Shown here: positions 9,629-19,181 of the stretch, in pieces
Numbering within the stretch: the first letter of the stretch is position 1
How the letters are laid out: each line of letters opens with the position of its first letter
Assembly: GCF_902497775.2 (NCBI RefSeq)
Contig: NZ_OZ024668.1
Span: 4,138,326-4,202,325, forward strand
Direction of reading: 5' to 3'
DNA: 64,000 bases
Source: Pseudomonas fluorescens
GTDB taxonomy: Bacteria; Pseudomonadota; Gammaproteobacteria; Pseudomonadales; Pseudomonadaceae
The notes under the pieces: generated by a model
Database searches by the model: none
Seen by the model: the letters and a program-made list of their open reading frames with translations, nothing else
What the model was told of the DNA's origin: nothing
Translations under genes and position numbers: made by a program

Positions 9629-10324
9629 TTAGCGGCAGATCTGCCAGAAGCCCATGTCCAGGTGTAAGTGATTACGGTGCGCGGCGTTGTAGTCGGGCCC
9701 CAGCACCGTGTTGAAACTGTCGCAGGCACTGGCGTGCAGATCCTTTAGGAATCTGGCTTTGACGCCCTCCCCCGGCCAGTCCTTGAGCAACTGGATGCGC
9801 TGCCCGTCGGCCAGGCGAAATCCGGCAATGTCCAGGGCGTTGGCGCTGGCGTGCTGGCTGAGGCGACCATTCTTGCGGTTGTACATGTTGCGACAGGCAA
9901 AACTGCCCAGGTGATCGACCTGCACCACCGGCTGGGCAAAGGCGCGCTGCGCCGCCGGCTGCAGGGAATGGCGCTCGAACAGCGCGTAAGCCACCGCCAA
10001 TGGGCAGCTGGCAACAAAGCTGCTGCTAAGGCGCACCGACGAGCCTTCGACCCGCACCACGTTTTCCAGTGGGCAGGGCGCATTGGCCGGGCTGTCGGCC
10101 TGCTTGCGGTAGCGCAGATTGGAAGTTGCCAGGGCCTGCTCGCACAGTTGCGGATCATCTTCCAGGCGCCCCAATTTGTAGGGCGTGAGCAGGTTCGGCG
10201 GTTCACGCACATCCAGCGCCGCCCAAGGGTTCCAGGCATCCGGCAAACGCCAGCCCAGGCGCCAGGCAGCCACTAGCAGGGTGATCAGTATCAGGCACAG
10301 CACTGCGAGCAATCCTTTGCGCAT
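9629..10324 (-). CDS. Extensin-like C-terminal domain protein
   Basis: A 231-aa protein with an N-terminal membrane anchor (LLAVLCLILITLLVAAW, residues 5-21) and a periplasmic Extensin-like_C domain. Diagnostic blocks are CPLAVAYALFERHSLQPAA, SFACRNMYNRKNGRLSQHASANALDIAGF and the terminal HRNHLHLDMGF. His and Asp in SQHASANALDI and HLHLD resemble the metal-binding arrangement of peptidoglycan carboxypeptidase relatives. A cell-wall role is inference. The stop of the downstream gene-pair partner leaves only 6 nt to the PEP-mutase-family gene ending at 10331, so they are probably one operon. Confidence 0.82.
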   Translation of the reverse strand: MRKGLLAVLCLILITLLVAAWRLGWRLPDAWNPWAALDVREPPNLLTPYKLGRLEDDPQLCEQALATSNLRYRKQADSPANAPCPLENVVRVEGSSVRLSSSFVASCPLAVAYALFERHSLQPAAQRAFAQPVVQVDHLGSFACRNMYNRKNGRLSQHASANALDIAGFRLADGQRIQLLKDWPGEGVKARFLKDLHASACDSFNTVLGPDYNAAHRNHLHLDMGFWQICR

Positions 10325-10330
10325 TATCGA

Positions 10331-11161
10331 TCAGCGCCTGAACAACTGGTTGAGCTGGTCGAACGACAGCGCCTGGTCGGCGTAGTCAAAACGGCCGTGA
10401 TCGTGAATCTGTTGTGCGGCGTTGAAGAACGCCCCATAGGCCGCCCGCGCCAGCGACGAGCCAACACTGATGCGCTTGACGCCCAACGCCTGAACATCGG
10501 CAAAACTCAATTGCACACCGCTCAGGCCCATCAGCACGTTGACCGGTTTCGGCGCTACCGCCTGGACCACCCGACGGATCTCTTCAGCCGTGCGCAAGCC
10601 CGGCGCATAGAGGACATCGGCGCCCGCTTCGGCGAAGGCCTGCAGGCGGGCGATGGTGTCGTCCAGGTCCATGCGCCCGTGCAGCAGGTTTTCGGCGCGT
10701 GCACAAAGCATGAACGGAAAGTCCAGGCTACGGGCGGCGGCGACGGCCGCTTCGACTCGCTCCACCGCGTGGTGGAAGCTGTAGATCGGCTCGTCGGCAT
10801 TGCCGCTGGCATCCTCGATCGAACCACCCACCAGGCCGACGGCGGCGCCCTGCAGGATCGCCTCGGCGCAGCCCTTGGGATCGTCGCTGAAACCGTTTTC
10901 CAGGTCAGCGGCCACCGGCAACGCCGTGGCGTCGACAATCGCCCGGGCATTGACGAGGGTTTCCTCCAGGTTCATCGCCCCTTCGGCATCCGGCCGCCCC
11001 AGGGAGAACGCCAGCCCGGCGCTGGTGGTGGCCAGCGCCTCGAAGCCGATGCTGGCCAGCAGCTTGGCGGAACCGGCATCCCAGGGGTTGGGAATGACGA
11101 AGGCGCCATCGCGTTCATGCAGGGCTTTGAAGGCTTCGGCACGCAGGGTTTGCACATCCAT
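10331..11161 (-). CDS. Isocitrate lyase/PEP mutase superfamily enzyme
   Basis: TIM-barrel enzyme of 276 aa in the PEP-phosphonomutase/isocitrate-lyase superfamily, whose members cleave or rearrange C-C or C-P bonds of 2-oxo acids using Mg. Family blocks are FVIPNPWDAGSA, ADLENGFSD (metal-binding acidic residues), GGSIEDASG and FMLCARAENLL. Exact substrate cannot be told; relatives include oxaloacetate decarboxylase and 2-methylisocitrate-lyase-like proteins. The ATG at 11161 is chosen because GGGAG lies 8 nt upstream; a TTG two codons earlier is unlikely. It lies 33 nt downstream of a DUF72 gene on the same strand. Confidence 0.82.
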   Translation of the reverse strand: MDVQTLRAEAFKALHERDGAFVIPNPWDAGSAKLLASIGFEALATTSAGLAFSLGRPDAEGAMNLEETLVNARAIVDATALPVAADLENGFSDDPKGCAEAILQGAAVGLVGGSIEDASGNADEPIYSFHHAVERVEAAVAAARSLDFPFMLCARAENLLHGRMDLDDTIARLQAFAEAGADVLYAPGLRTAEEIRRVVQAVAPKPVNVLMGLSGVQLSFADVQALGVKRISVGSSLARAAYGAFFNAAQQIHDHGRFDYADQALSFDQLNQLFRR

Positions 11162-11194
11162 GATCAAGACTCCCGGGCAGACGGCAGGACGCGA

Positions 11195-12064
11195 TCAGAG
11201 CAGGCCGAGTTGTTCGGCTTCTGGCGTCCGGTCCAGTTCAGGCAAGGCCGCGAGCCCCGGCAGACGCTCCATCAGGCCCTGATGGAAACGCCGGGCCAGG
11301 GCGGCGGCCAGGCGATTGTCGGCAGTATGCAGGAAAACATAGGGGCTGCGCCCCTCCTCGATCCAGGCCGCGACCTTGTCCAGCCAGGGCAGCAGGAACG
11401 GCTCGTTGGCAGCCAGCTCCGGGTGGCCGATGAAGCGGATCTGCGGGTGCTGGGTGAAAGCGGTCGGGCGTGGCGGCACGCGCGGTTTTTTCGACTGGGC
11501 GTGGAGCACTTCGGGAGTCCGTGAAGTGCAGCTGAACAACGCGCGTGGATCAAGGCAGATACGCTCCACACCGCGCTCGAGCAGCAGCCGGTTGAGCAGG
11601 CGCTCTTCCTCGCCCTTGCTGAAGAATGCGGCGTTGCGCACCTCTACGGCGATCGGCACGCCAGCCTCGTCGAGAAAGCTCACCAGCTCGCCCAGGCGCG
11701 CCGGGCCGAAGGTCGCCGGTAGCTGCAACCAGTATGGCGCTACGCGAGTGCCTAAGGGCTTGAGCAATTCGATAAAGGACTGGGCTGCGGCCAGTTGACC
11801 ATGCAGGTCACCGCTGTGGCTGATATCACCGGGGAACTTGGCCGTAAAACGAAAATGCGCGGGCATCACCTGCGCCCAGCGCTCGATCGTCGCCAGTGCC
11901 GGGCGGGCATAAAAGGTGGTGTTGCCTTCTACGGCATTGAAGACCTGGCTGTAGAGGCCAAGAAAGTCGCCGGTTTTAGCGTCAGCCGGGTACAGGTACT
12001 CGCGCCAGGCGTTTTCACTCCAGGACGGACAACCAACAAAATAGGGAAGCGTGGACAGACTCAT
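11195..12064 (-). CDS. DUF72 (YecE-like) family protein
   Basis: A 289-aa protein of the DUF72 family, which has a TIM-barrel fold and no settled function. Visible family marks are an N-terminal FVGCPSWSENAWREYLYP block, the NAVEGNTTFYARP motif, the FRFTAKFPGDISH motif, the PYWLQLPATFGP block and VAVEVRNAAFF. It is preceded by a 98-aa conserved gene with a 3-nt gap and followed by the PEP-mutase-family gene, all on the minus strand, so a short operon is likely. Confidence 0.87.
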   Translation of the reverse strand: MSLSTLPYFVGCPSWSENAWREYLYPADAKTGDFLGLYSQVFNAVEGNTTFYARPALATIERWAQVMPAHFRFTAKFPGDISHSGDLHGQLAAAQSFIELLKPLGTRVAPYWLQLPATFGPARLGELVSFLDEAGVPIAVEVRNAAFFSKGEEERLLNRLLLERGVERICLDPRALFSCTSRTPEVLHAQSKKPRVPPRPTAFTQHPQIRFIGHPELAANEPFLLPWLDKVAAWIEEGRSPYVFLHTADNRLAAALARRFHQGLMERLPGLAALPELDRTPEAEQLGLL

Positions 12065-12067
12065 CCA

Positions 12068-12364
12068 TCAAATGTACAGGTCCAGCCCCAGTACTTCCAT
12101 CTCCCAGTCAACAAAACCGGCAGTGGTCAAGTAGCTGGCCAAGGCATGGGCGGTACGCTTGTTGCGCGCCCGCGGGAAGATCATGTCCTGGGGCCGGGCC
12201 GGCAGGCCGCCGGTGCGTGCCTGGCCGTGGCTGGCGCTGGCTTGCGACTGCACTTCGAATTCGCCCGGCAGATCTTCGTCGTCTACCTCATCGGTGCGCA
12301 CCGGCGCTTTGCGCAGGGCTCGCTTGATGGGGTAGGACTGAGAGGAAAATCCGTCGACGCGCAT
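12068..12364 (-). CDS. Small conserved hypothetical protein
   Basis: A 98-aa protein with no signal peptide or membrane segment and no family that I recognise. The C-terminal half (NKRTAHALASYLTTAGFVDWEMEVLGLDLYI) looks folded. The N-terminal half is rich in polar residues and probably flexible. It sits 3 nt upstream of the DUF72 gene, so the two are likely cotranscribed. Codon usage matches the neighbours, which supports it as a real gene. Confidence 0.65.
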   Translation of the reverse strand: MRVDGFSSQSYPIKRALRKAPVRTDEVDDEDLPGEFEVQSQASASHGQARTGGLPARPQDMIFPRARNKRTAHALASYLTTAGFVDWEMEVLGLDLYI

Positions 12365-12493
12365 GGCGATTACTCAAGAGCAGTGATGGCAATTTAGCAG
12401 CATCGCTGATCCTTCGCTAATGCCCGATTGATAACTGGACCACAGATCGGGCAAAAGGTTTTATCTGGCCTGGGAATAACCGACGAGTTGCAC

Positions 12494-13168
12494 TCAACGC
12501 GCTTTGGGCGTGGCCACCTTGTCGCGCAGGTAGACAGGTTGCGCGAGGTCTGCAGCAATGGCTTCGCCACGCTGCCAGGCGAAGGTGGCCAGGCTCAGCA
12601 GGTCCTGTGCATGGGGCAGCAGGCTGGCATCCTGGCCGCCGGCCTTGACCGCCAGGCGTTCGGCATAGCCCCAACCGGTGCCCGCACCGAACCAGTCGCC
12701 GCTGGCACCGACCGGCAATGCGACCTGCTCCGGTGGCAGCACCGCCTCAAGGCCTTGCAGGCGCATTTCACCGTCGACGTTCTGATAGCAGCCCCAGTAG
12801 ACCTCGTCCATGCGCGCATCGATCGCCGCTGCCACTTGCGTTACGCCCTGCTCGCGCATGGCGCGCTGGGCCAGCACTGCAAGGTTGGACACCGGCAATA
12901 CCGGACGCTCCAGAGCAAAGGCCAGGCCCTGGACCACGCCAATGGCGATACGCACGCCGGTAAAGGCGCCCGGGCCACGGCCGAAGGCAATGGCATCGAG
13001 CTGTTGCAGGGTGACACCGGCGTCGGCCAGCAGTTGCTGGATCATCGGCAGCAGCTTCTGCGCGTGCAGGCGCGGGATCACCTCATAGTGGCTGGAAACC
13101 TTGCCGTCATGCAGCAAGGCAACGGAGCAGGCTTCAGTGGCGGTATCGAGGGCCAGCAAGGTGGTCAT
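12494..13168 (-). CDS. tsaB: tRNA threonylcarbamoyladenosine biosynthesis protein TsaB
   Basis: A 224-aa ASKHA-fold partner of TsaD. With TsaC and TsaE, TsaB/TsaD makes t6A at position 37 of ANN-decoding tRNAs. The protein opens with LLALDTATEACSVALL. It has the HAQKLLPMIQQLL and AFGRGPGAFTGVRIAIG blocks and the VAAAIDARMDEVYW motif typical of TsaB. The ATG at 13168 begins the conserved domain; a TTG six codons upstream would add residues not usual for the family. It lies downstream of adk on the same strand, separated by a terminator hairpin. Confidence 0.94.
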   Translation of the reverse strand: MTTLLALDTATEACSVALLHDGKVSSHYEVIPRLHAQKLLPMIQQLLADAGVTLQQLDAIAFGRGPGAFTGVRIAIGVVQGLAFALERPVLPVSNLAVLAQRAMREQGVTQVAAAIDARMDEVYWGCYQNVDGEMRLQGLEAVLPPEQVALPVGASGDWFGAGTGWGYAERLAVKAGGQDASLLPHAQDLLSLATFAWQRGEAIAADLAQPVYLRDKVATPKAR

Positions 13169-13208
13169 CGGGGGTTCCAGGGGCAAGATAAAAGAGCGGC
13201 ATTATAAA

Positions 13209-13240
13209 CAACAACGGCCCGCAAGCGGGCCGTTGTCTGC
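13209..13240 (-). terminator. adk terminator hairpin
   Basis: Inverted repeat ACAACGGCCCGC (13211-13222) and GCGGGCCGTTGT (13225-13236) with a 2-nt spacer. On the minus strand it follows the adk stop at 13256 by about 20 nt, and the 3' side runs into TTGTTTATAAT, a U-rich tail. This fits a Rho-independent terminator between adk and tsaB. Confidence 0.8.
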
Positions 13241-13255
13241 ACTACCGAGCGTCGA

Positions 13256-13993
<738 letters not shown>

Positions 13994-14083
13994 TCAAAAG
14001 GCTGCTCAAGATACACAGCGCCCGCAAGCCACACAAGCGGTCGAAAGTCGGAAAAACCCGCGCACAGTGGCCCTCTTGAGCAC

Positions 14084-14104
14084 AGGTTGCGCCGGGCGCA
14101 ACCT
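14084..14104. repeat. Perfect 10-bp inverted repeat in the adk-ppc spacer
   Basis: AGGTTGCGCC (14084-14093) and GGCGCAACCT (14095-14104) form a compact stem about 60 nt past the ppc stop codon on the minus strand. There is no clean U-run, so it is only a possible ppc terminator. The rest of the 257-bp spacer 13907-14163 presumably carries the adk promoter; I see no convincing boxes. Confidence 0.45.
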
Positions 14105-14163
14105 ATTGCTTTACAAGCATTCTGCCCTCCTTGGGCAAACGATCGGCAGACCGTTTTCTTAAC

Positions 14164-16791
14164 TCATCCGGTATTGCGCAAGCCCGCCGCGATGCCGGCC
14201 ACGGTCACCAGCAAGGCCTGTTCCAACGGGCTGTCCAGAGCGGCTTCGCGCCCGCGCGAGCGCGCCAGCAGTTCGGCCTGCAATAGATGCAGCGGGTCCA
14301 GATAGGTGTTGCGCAAGCGGATGAATTCCAGGGTCTCGGGGCTGTGCGCCAGTAGCACCGGCTGCCCGGTCAGACCCAGTACCACCTGGCACGCCTGCGA
14401 CAATAGGTCGCGCAAATGTGCACCCAAAGGTCGCAGTTCTGGTTGCACTAGACGTTCGTCGTAGGAGCGGGCGATATCGGCATCGGCCTTGGCCAGGACC
14501 ATTTCCAGCATGTCGATGCGTGTGCGGAAAAACGGCCACTGCTCACGCATCTCGGCCAGCAACGGCCCCTGGCCACCGGCCAGGGCATTGTTCAATGCCG
14601 CTTCCCAGCCGAGCCAGGCCGGCAGCATCAGGCGGGTCTGGGTCCAGCCGAAAATCCACGGGATCGCCCGCAGGCTTTCGATACCACCGGCGCGCCGCTT
14701 GGCCGGGCGGCTGCCCAGCGGCAAGCGGCCCAGCTCCTGCTCGGGAGTGGACTGGCGGAAGTACTCGACGAACTCCGGATTGTCGCGCACCACACCGCGA
14801 TAGGCTTTGACGCCATCGGCGGCCAGTTGGTCCATCAGCTCGCGCCACGCCGGTTGTGGCGGCGGCGGGGGCAGCAGGGTCGCTTCCAGCACCGCCGCCA
14901 GGTAGAGGTTGAGGTTCTGCTCGGCAATGTCCGGCAGGCCGAACTTGAAGCGGATCATCTCGCCCTGCTCGGTGGTACGGAAACGCCCGGCCACCGAACC
15001 CGGTGGCTGCGACAGGATCGCCGCGTGAGCCGGGCCGCCGCCACGTCCGACGGTACCGCCACGGCCGTGGAACAGCAGCAGTTCGACCTGCTGCTCACGG
15101 CAGATGCGTACCAGGGTTTCCTGGGCCCGGTACTGGGCCCAGGCCGCCGCCGTGGTACCGGCATCCTTGGCCGAATCGGAGTAGCCGATCATCACTTCCT
15201 GCGGGCCATGCAGCCCGGCGCGATAACCGGGCAAGCCAAGCAGGCGCTGCATCACCGGTCCGGCGTTGTCCAGGTCGGCCAGGGTTTCGAACAGCGGCAC
15301 CACGCGCATCGGCCGCAGCACACCGGCCTCTTTGAGCAACAACTGCACGGCCAGCACGTCGGAAGCGGCGCCTGCCATGGAGATCACATAAGAGCCCAGC
15401 GAGGCCGCGGGTGCGGCGGCTATCTCGCGGCAGGTGGCGAGCACCTCGGCGGTGTCGGCCTGGGGCTTGAAGTAGCTTGGCAGCAGCGGACGACGACTGT
15501 TGAGTTCCTGCTGCAGGAAGGCGATGCGCGCCTCTTCATCCCACTCGGCATAGCGGCCAAGGCCCAGGTACTCGGTAATTTCGCTCAGTGCCGAGGTGTG
15601 CCGCGCCGCGTCCTGACGCACGTCCAGGCGCACCAGGAACAGACCGAAGGTCACCGCCCGGCGCAGGCAATCGAGCAACGGGCCATCGGCAATCACGCCC
15701 ATGCCGCAGGCGTGCAGCGATTCGAAGCACAGCTGCAGCGGCTCGAACAATTCGCGGTTGTCCTGCAGCACTTCAGGGGCCGGAGCCTGCGTGGTGGTCA
15801 GCGAGGCGTGGGCCCAGGCCCGGGTAATGCGCAAGCGCTCACGCAACTGCTTGAGCACCGCGCGATACGGTTCGGCCGACTCGCCGACCTTGGCCCTGAG
15901 CGCTTCGCTGGCTTGTTGCATCGACAGCTCGGCGGCCAGGGCATCGATATCGCGCAAAAACAGGTCAGCGGCCATCCAGCGCGCCAGCAACAGCACTTCA
16001 CGGGTCACCGGCGCGGTGACATTGGGGTTGCCATCACGGTCGCCGCCCATCCACGAGGCAAAGCGGATCGGCGCCGCCTCCAGCGGCAGGCGCAGGCCGG
16101 TGGCCTGGTGCAGGGCTTTGTCGACCTTGCGCAAATGGTGTGGCACCGCCTGCCACAGCGAATGCTCAATCACCGCAAAGCCCCACTTGGCTTCGTCCAC
16201 CGGGGTTGGCCGGGTGCGGCGGATTTCCTCGGTATGCCAGGCCTCGGCAATCAGCCGCTGCAGGCGCTCGCGGATCTGCTCGCGCTCGGCGGGGATCAAG
16301 TCGCGGTGATCCTGCGCGGCCAGTTGCGCGGCAATCGCGTCGTACTTCTGGATCAAGGTGCGCCGGGCTACTTCGGTCGGGTGGGCGGTGAGTACCAGCT
16401 CGATGCTCAACTTGCCCAGTTGCCGGGCCAGGGCATCGTCGCTGTGGCCGGCGGCCTTGAGGCGCGCCAGCAGTTCGGGCAGCACCCGCGCTTCAAAGGG
16501 TTCGGCCTGGCCGGCGTCGCGGCGGCGAATCAACTGGTACTGCTCGGCGATGTTGGCCAGGTTGAGAAACTGGTTGAAGGCCCGGGCCACCGGCAACAGC
16601 TGGTCTTCGGCCAGGTCATTGAGGGTCGAGCTCAGTTGCTCGGCACTGCCGCTGCGATCGGCCTTGGCACTGCGGCGAATATCCTCGATGGTTTGTAAAA
16701 ACGCTTCGCCGTGCTGCTCGCGCACGGTATCGCCCAACAACTCGCCCAACAAATGAACATCTTCACGCAAGCGCACATCGATATCAGTCAT
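14164..16791 (-). CDS. ppc: Phosphoenolpyruvate carboxylase
   Basis: Anaplerotic enzyme of 875 aa that carboxylates PEP to oxaloacetate. Catalytic blocks are present in order: [12 protein letters not shown] with the essential His, the [13 protein letters not shown] block, [24 protein letters not shown], and the extreme C-terminal RNTG. The ATG at 16791 (protein start MTDIDVRL) is preferred over an in-frame start at 16860 because GGAGG lies 8 nt upstream and because it gives the normal family length. The gene is divergent from the small gene at 16911. Confidence 0.97.
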   Translation of the reverse strand: MTDIDVRLREDVHLLGELLGDTVREQHGEAFLQTIEDIRRSAKADRSGSAEQLSSTLNDLAEDQLLPVARAFNQFLNLANIAEQYQLIRRRDAGQAEPFEARVLPELLARLKAAGHSDDALARQLGKLSIELVLTAHPTEVARRTLIQKYDAIAAQLAAQDHRDLIPAEREQIRERLQRLIAEAWHTEEIRRTRPTPVDEAKWGFAVIEHSLWQAVPHHLRKVDKALHQATGLRLPLEAAPIRFASWMGGDRDGNPNVTAPVTREVLLLARWMAADLFLRDIDALAAELSMQQASEALRAKVGESAEPYRAVLKQLRERLRITRAWAHASLTTTQAPAPEVLQDNRELFEPLQLCFESLHACGMGVIADGPLLDCLRRAVTFGLFLVRLDVRQDAARHTSALSEITEYLGLGRYAEWDEEARIAFLQQELNSRRPLLPSYFKPQADTAEVLATCREIAAAPAASLGSYVISMAGAASDVLAVQLLLKEAGVLRPMRVVPLFETLADLDNAGPVMQRLLGLPGYRAGLHGPQEVMIGYSDSAKDAGTTAAAWAQYRAQETLVRICREQQVELLLFHGRGGTVGRGGGPAHAAILSQPPGSVAGRFRTTEQGEMIRFKFGLPDIAEQNLNLYLAAVLEATLLPPPPPQPAWRELMDQLAADGVKAYRGVVRDNPEFVEYFRQSTPEQELGRLPLGSRPAKRRAGGIESLRAIPWIFGWTQTRLMLPAWLGWEAALNNALAGGQGPLLAEMREQWPFFRTRIDMLEMVLAKADADIARSYDERLVQPELRPLGAHLRDLLSQACQVVLGLTGQPVLLAHSPETLEFIRLRNTYLDPLHLLQAELLARSRGREAALDSPLEQALLVTVAGIAAGLRNTG

Positions 16792-16910
16792 CAGCCATGC
16801 CTCCGGCATTCGGGAAAACCGCTCTGGGTCCAGAGTGCCCCAGTAGAGGTCGAGCTTCAAGGCAGAGCCACGGCTGAACTACGCTGAACACAGGCACACA
16901 GGAGAACATC

Positions 16911-17255
16911 ATGAAAATCCGTGATCTTGCCCAGCATTGGGAACAGCACGCCAAAGGCTCGCTGAGCCCCACCGGCCATGTCCTGCACCTGGACATGGAA
17001 GCGGCGGCGCGGCTGGCGGCCCTGGCCGAGATGTACCCCAAACGCCAGCCCGAAGAGCTGCTCGGCGAACTGCTGGGGGCAGCGCTTGAAGAGCTGGAAG
17101 CGAGCTTTCCCTATGTCCAGGGTACGCAGGTGATCGCCACCGATGAAGAAGGCGATCCGCTCTATGAAGACATCGGCCCGACCCCGCGTTTTCTTGCCCT
17201 TTCACGCCGCTACCTGCACGAGTTGAGCAGCGCCAAAGACCTTGAAACGCCTTGA
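16911..17255 (+). CDS. Conserved small protein near ppc (sometimes labelled pili tip component)
   Basis: A 114-aa acidic soluble protein. The first half has a helical segment (MEAAARLAALAEMYPKRQPEELLGELLGAALEELEASFPYV) resembling a small DNA-binding or adaptor fold. The second half carries DEEGDPLYEDIGPTPRFLALSRRY. Homologues in Pseudomonas carry the label 'type 1 pili tip component', but nothing in this sequence (no signal peptide, no pilin features) supports a pilus role. The gene is divergent from ppc with a roughly 120-bp shared promoter region. Confidence 0.7.
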   Translation: MKIRDLAQHWEQHAKGSLSPTGHVLHLDMEAAARLAALAEMYPKRQPEELLGELLGAALEELEASFPYVQGTQVIATDEEGDPLYEDIGPTPRFLALSRRYLHELSSAKDLETP

Positions 17256-17278
17256 TTGACCCCGCCTTTCCCGGCGCT

Positions 17279-17302
17279 GCGAGCGCCCGCACAGGCGCTC
17301 GC
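17279..17302 (+). terminator. Hairpin after the small gene
   Basis: Inverted repeat GCGAGCGCC / GGCGCTCGC (17279-17287 and 17294-17302) with a 6-nt loop, 24 nt after the stop codon of the gene ending at 17255. It lacks a run of T, so termination is plausible but unproven. Confidence 0.45.
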
Positions 17303-17528
17303 GTACCGTGGGCAGACCTGAAAGTTCAACGAAAAACCCACTGACCGATCAGTCAGCAAAAACCGCGAACAAGCGGCATTTTTTTCTGAACTATTCAAAA
17401 AAAGCTTCGGTCACAGCCAATAGCCATCACGGCAAAACCCTTTCAGAACCGGGTCAGAGCAGTCCCGGAAGCTGATGGGTCGCGCCGATGGACTGTTACG
17501 GAATTCGTTGTTCATCAGGAGTGATCCA

Positions 17529-17942
17529 ATGGAGTTGACCACCATGAAGACCCGCACCGCAAACACCTCGTCCACCCACCTGCGCGGGCTCAAGCTGGCC
17601 GCGCTGGCACTGGGCAGCAGCCTGGTCCTGGCCGGCTGTGCCGGCAACCCACCCACCGAGCAGTACGCTGTAACGCAATCGGCGGTCAATTCCGCTGTCA
17701 GCGCTGGCGGTACCGAGTTCGCCGCCGTCGAAATGAAGGCCGCGCAGGACAAGCTGAAACAGGCGGAAATCGCCATGCACGACAAGCAGTACGACGACGC
17801 CAAGCGCCTGGCCGAACAGGCCGAGTGGGACGCCCGCGTCGCCGAGCGCAAGGCCCAGGCCGCCAAGGCCGAGAAAGCCGTACAGGATGCCCACCAGGGC
17901 GTTCAGGACCTGCGTGAGGAAGGCATGCGCAGCGTCCAATGA
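17529..17942 (+). CDS. DUF4398 lipoprotein
   Basis: A 137-aa predicted outer-membrane lipoprotein. The N-terminus is unusually long and polar before the hydrophobic segment LAALALGSSLVLAGC, whose Cys is about residue 37. The mature part is a DUF4398 helical domain (DKLKQAEIAMHDKQYDDAKRLAEQAEWDARVAERKA) with coiled-coil character. The ATG at 17529 has AGGAG 7 nt upstream; a second in-frame ATG at 17544 gives a more ordinary signal peptide. It lies 50 nt before a DUF4398-OmpA gene, and the two look like an operon. Confidence 0.85.
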   Translation: MELTTMKTRTANTSSTHLRGLKLAALALGSSLVLAGCAGNPPTEQYAVTQSAVNSAVSAGGTEFAAVEMKAAQDKLKQAEIAMHDKQYDDAKRLAEQAEWDARVAERKAQAAKAEKAVQDAHQGVQDLREEGMRSVQ

Positions 17943-17992
17943 CGCCCGCTTGCCGACCCGTGCATTCGTAATCGATCAAAGGATGAACCATT

Positions 17993-18781
17993 ATGCGTAA
18001 ACACGTGATGATCCCAGCCCTTCTGGCCCTGAGCGTTGGCCTGGCCGCCTGCTCCACGCAGCCGAACGCCAACCTGGAATCGGCCCGGACCAACTTCTCT
18101 GCGCTGCAGAGCAACCCGCAGTCGGTCAAGGTCGCGGCCCTTGAAACCAAGGACGCTCAGGACTGGCTGAACAAGGCCGACAAGGCCTACATGGACAAGG
18201 AAGACGAGAAGAAAGTCGATCAGCTCGCCTACCTGACCAACCAGCGCATTGAAGTGGCCAAGCAGACCATTGCCCTGCGCACCGCCGAAGGCAACCTGAA
18301 AAACGCTGCCGCCCAGCGTGCCCAGGCTCGCCTCGATGCCCGCGATGCACAGATCAAGAAGCTGCAGGACAGCCTCAACGCCAAGCAGACCGACCGTGGC
18401 ACCCTGGTGACCTTCGGTGACGTGCTGTTCGACTTCGACAAGGCCACCCTCAAGAGCAGCGCCTACCCGAACATCACCAAGCTGGCGCAGTTCCTCCAGG
18501 AGAACCCTGACCGCAAGGTGATCGTCGAGGGCTACACCGACAGCAAAGGCAGCGCCAATTACAACCAGACGCTGTCCGAGCGTCGTGCCGCCTCCGTGCG
18601 TGCCGCGCTGGTACGTGCAGGCGTTGATCCTGCTCGCATCGTCGCCCAGGGTTATGGCAAGGAGTACCCGGTTGCCGAAAACACCAGCAACTCCGGCCGT
18701 GCCCAGAACCGCCGGGTGGAAGTGACCATTTCCAACGACAACCAGCCGGTGGCACCGCGTTCGGTGAGCCAGCTGAACTGA
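17993..18781 (+). CDS. OmpA-family lipoprotein with N-terminal DUF4398 domain
   Basis: A 262-aa outer-membrane lipoprotein. Its signal peptide ends LSVGLAACST (Cys about residue 20). Residues about 25-130 form a helical DUF4398-like domain, and about 150-250 an OmpA peptidoglycan-binding domain. In the OmpA domain VLFDFDKATLKSSAYPNI and VEGYTDSKGSANYNQTLSERRA carry the Asp and Arg that grip diaminopimelate. The arrangement matches the P. aeruginosa gene pair PA3691-PA3692 (LptF) as I remember it, which would mean an envelope-integrity role. The gene is followed by a strong terminator. Confidence 0.9.
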   Translation: MRKHVMIPALLALSVGLAACSTQPNANLESARTNFSALQSNPQSVKVAALETKDAQDWLNKADKAYMDKEDEKKVDQLAYLTNQRIEVAKQTIALRTAEGNLKNAAAQRAQARLDARDAQIKKLQDSLNAKQTDRGTLVTFGDVLFDFDKATLKSSAYPNITKLAQFLQENPDRKVIVEGYTDSKGSANYNQTLSERRAASVRAALVRAGVDPARIVAQGYGKEYPVAENTSNSGRAQNRRVEVTISNDNQPVAPRSVSQLN

Positions 18782-18798
18782 TGTTTGCTCAGCAGTAA

Positions 18799-18830
18799 CA
18801 AAAATCCCGCCGAGTCTGGCGGGATTTTTG
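18799..18830 (+). terminator. Rho-independent terminator after the OmpA-like gene
   Basis: Stem AAAAATCCCGCC / GGCGGGATTTTT (18800-18811 and 18818-18829) with a 6-nt loop, ending in a T-run, 18 nt after the stop codon at 18781. The A-rich left arm means it can also work for the convergent gene at 18852. Confidence 0.92.
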
Positions 18831-18851
18831 TTTGGCTTGACCCGCGATGCT

Positions 18852-19181
18852 TTACTCCTGGATTTCTTGTGGGGTTTCCTGCCCCAGGCAGCGCACCGCC
18901 TGCTTCTTGTTGTTGACCAGCACACCCGTCAGGCCTTTCTGCGCGGTATCGAACAACACCAGCACGCCATCAACGCACTGCGCCACCTGGGTAGCCGGTT
19001 GCAGGGAGATCTTGTAGTCCTCGCCCGGGATGGTCTTGAGCATGGTGAAGTCGGACAACAGCAAGGCATCCTCCGGCTTGGCGAAATGCAGGTAACCGTA
19101 ATACCACAGGGCCGCGACCGTACCGATGATGCTGCAGACACCGGTAATGATCAGGGGGATGGCGTTGCGTTCTTCACTCAT
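18852..19181 (-). CDS. Small membrane-anchored hypothetical protein
   Basis: A 109-aa protein with one N-terminal membrane segment (LIITGVCSIIGTVAALWYY, about residues 10-28) and a small soluble domain with two Cys. I do not recognise a family. Its start overlaps the stop of the upstream alpha/beta hydrolase gene by 4 nt (ATGA at 19178-19181), so the two are translationally coupled and part of one minus-strand operon. Confidence 0.7.
   Translation of the reverse strand: MSEERNAIPLIITGVCSIIGTVAALWYYGYLHFAKPEDALLLSDFTMLKTIPGEDYKISLQPATQVAQCVDGVLVLFDTAQKGLTGVLVNNKKQAVRCLGQETPQEIQE

Noticed and set aside
14827..16698. Open frame of 623 codons on the plus strand
   Set aside because: Antisense to ppc, with no domain or ribosome site.
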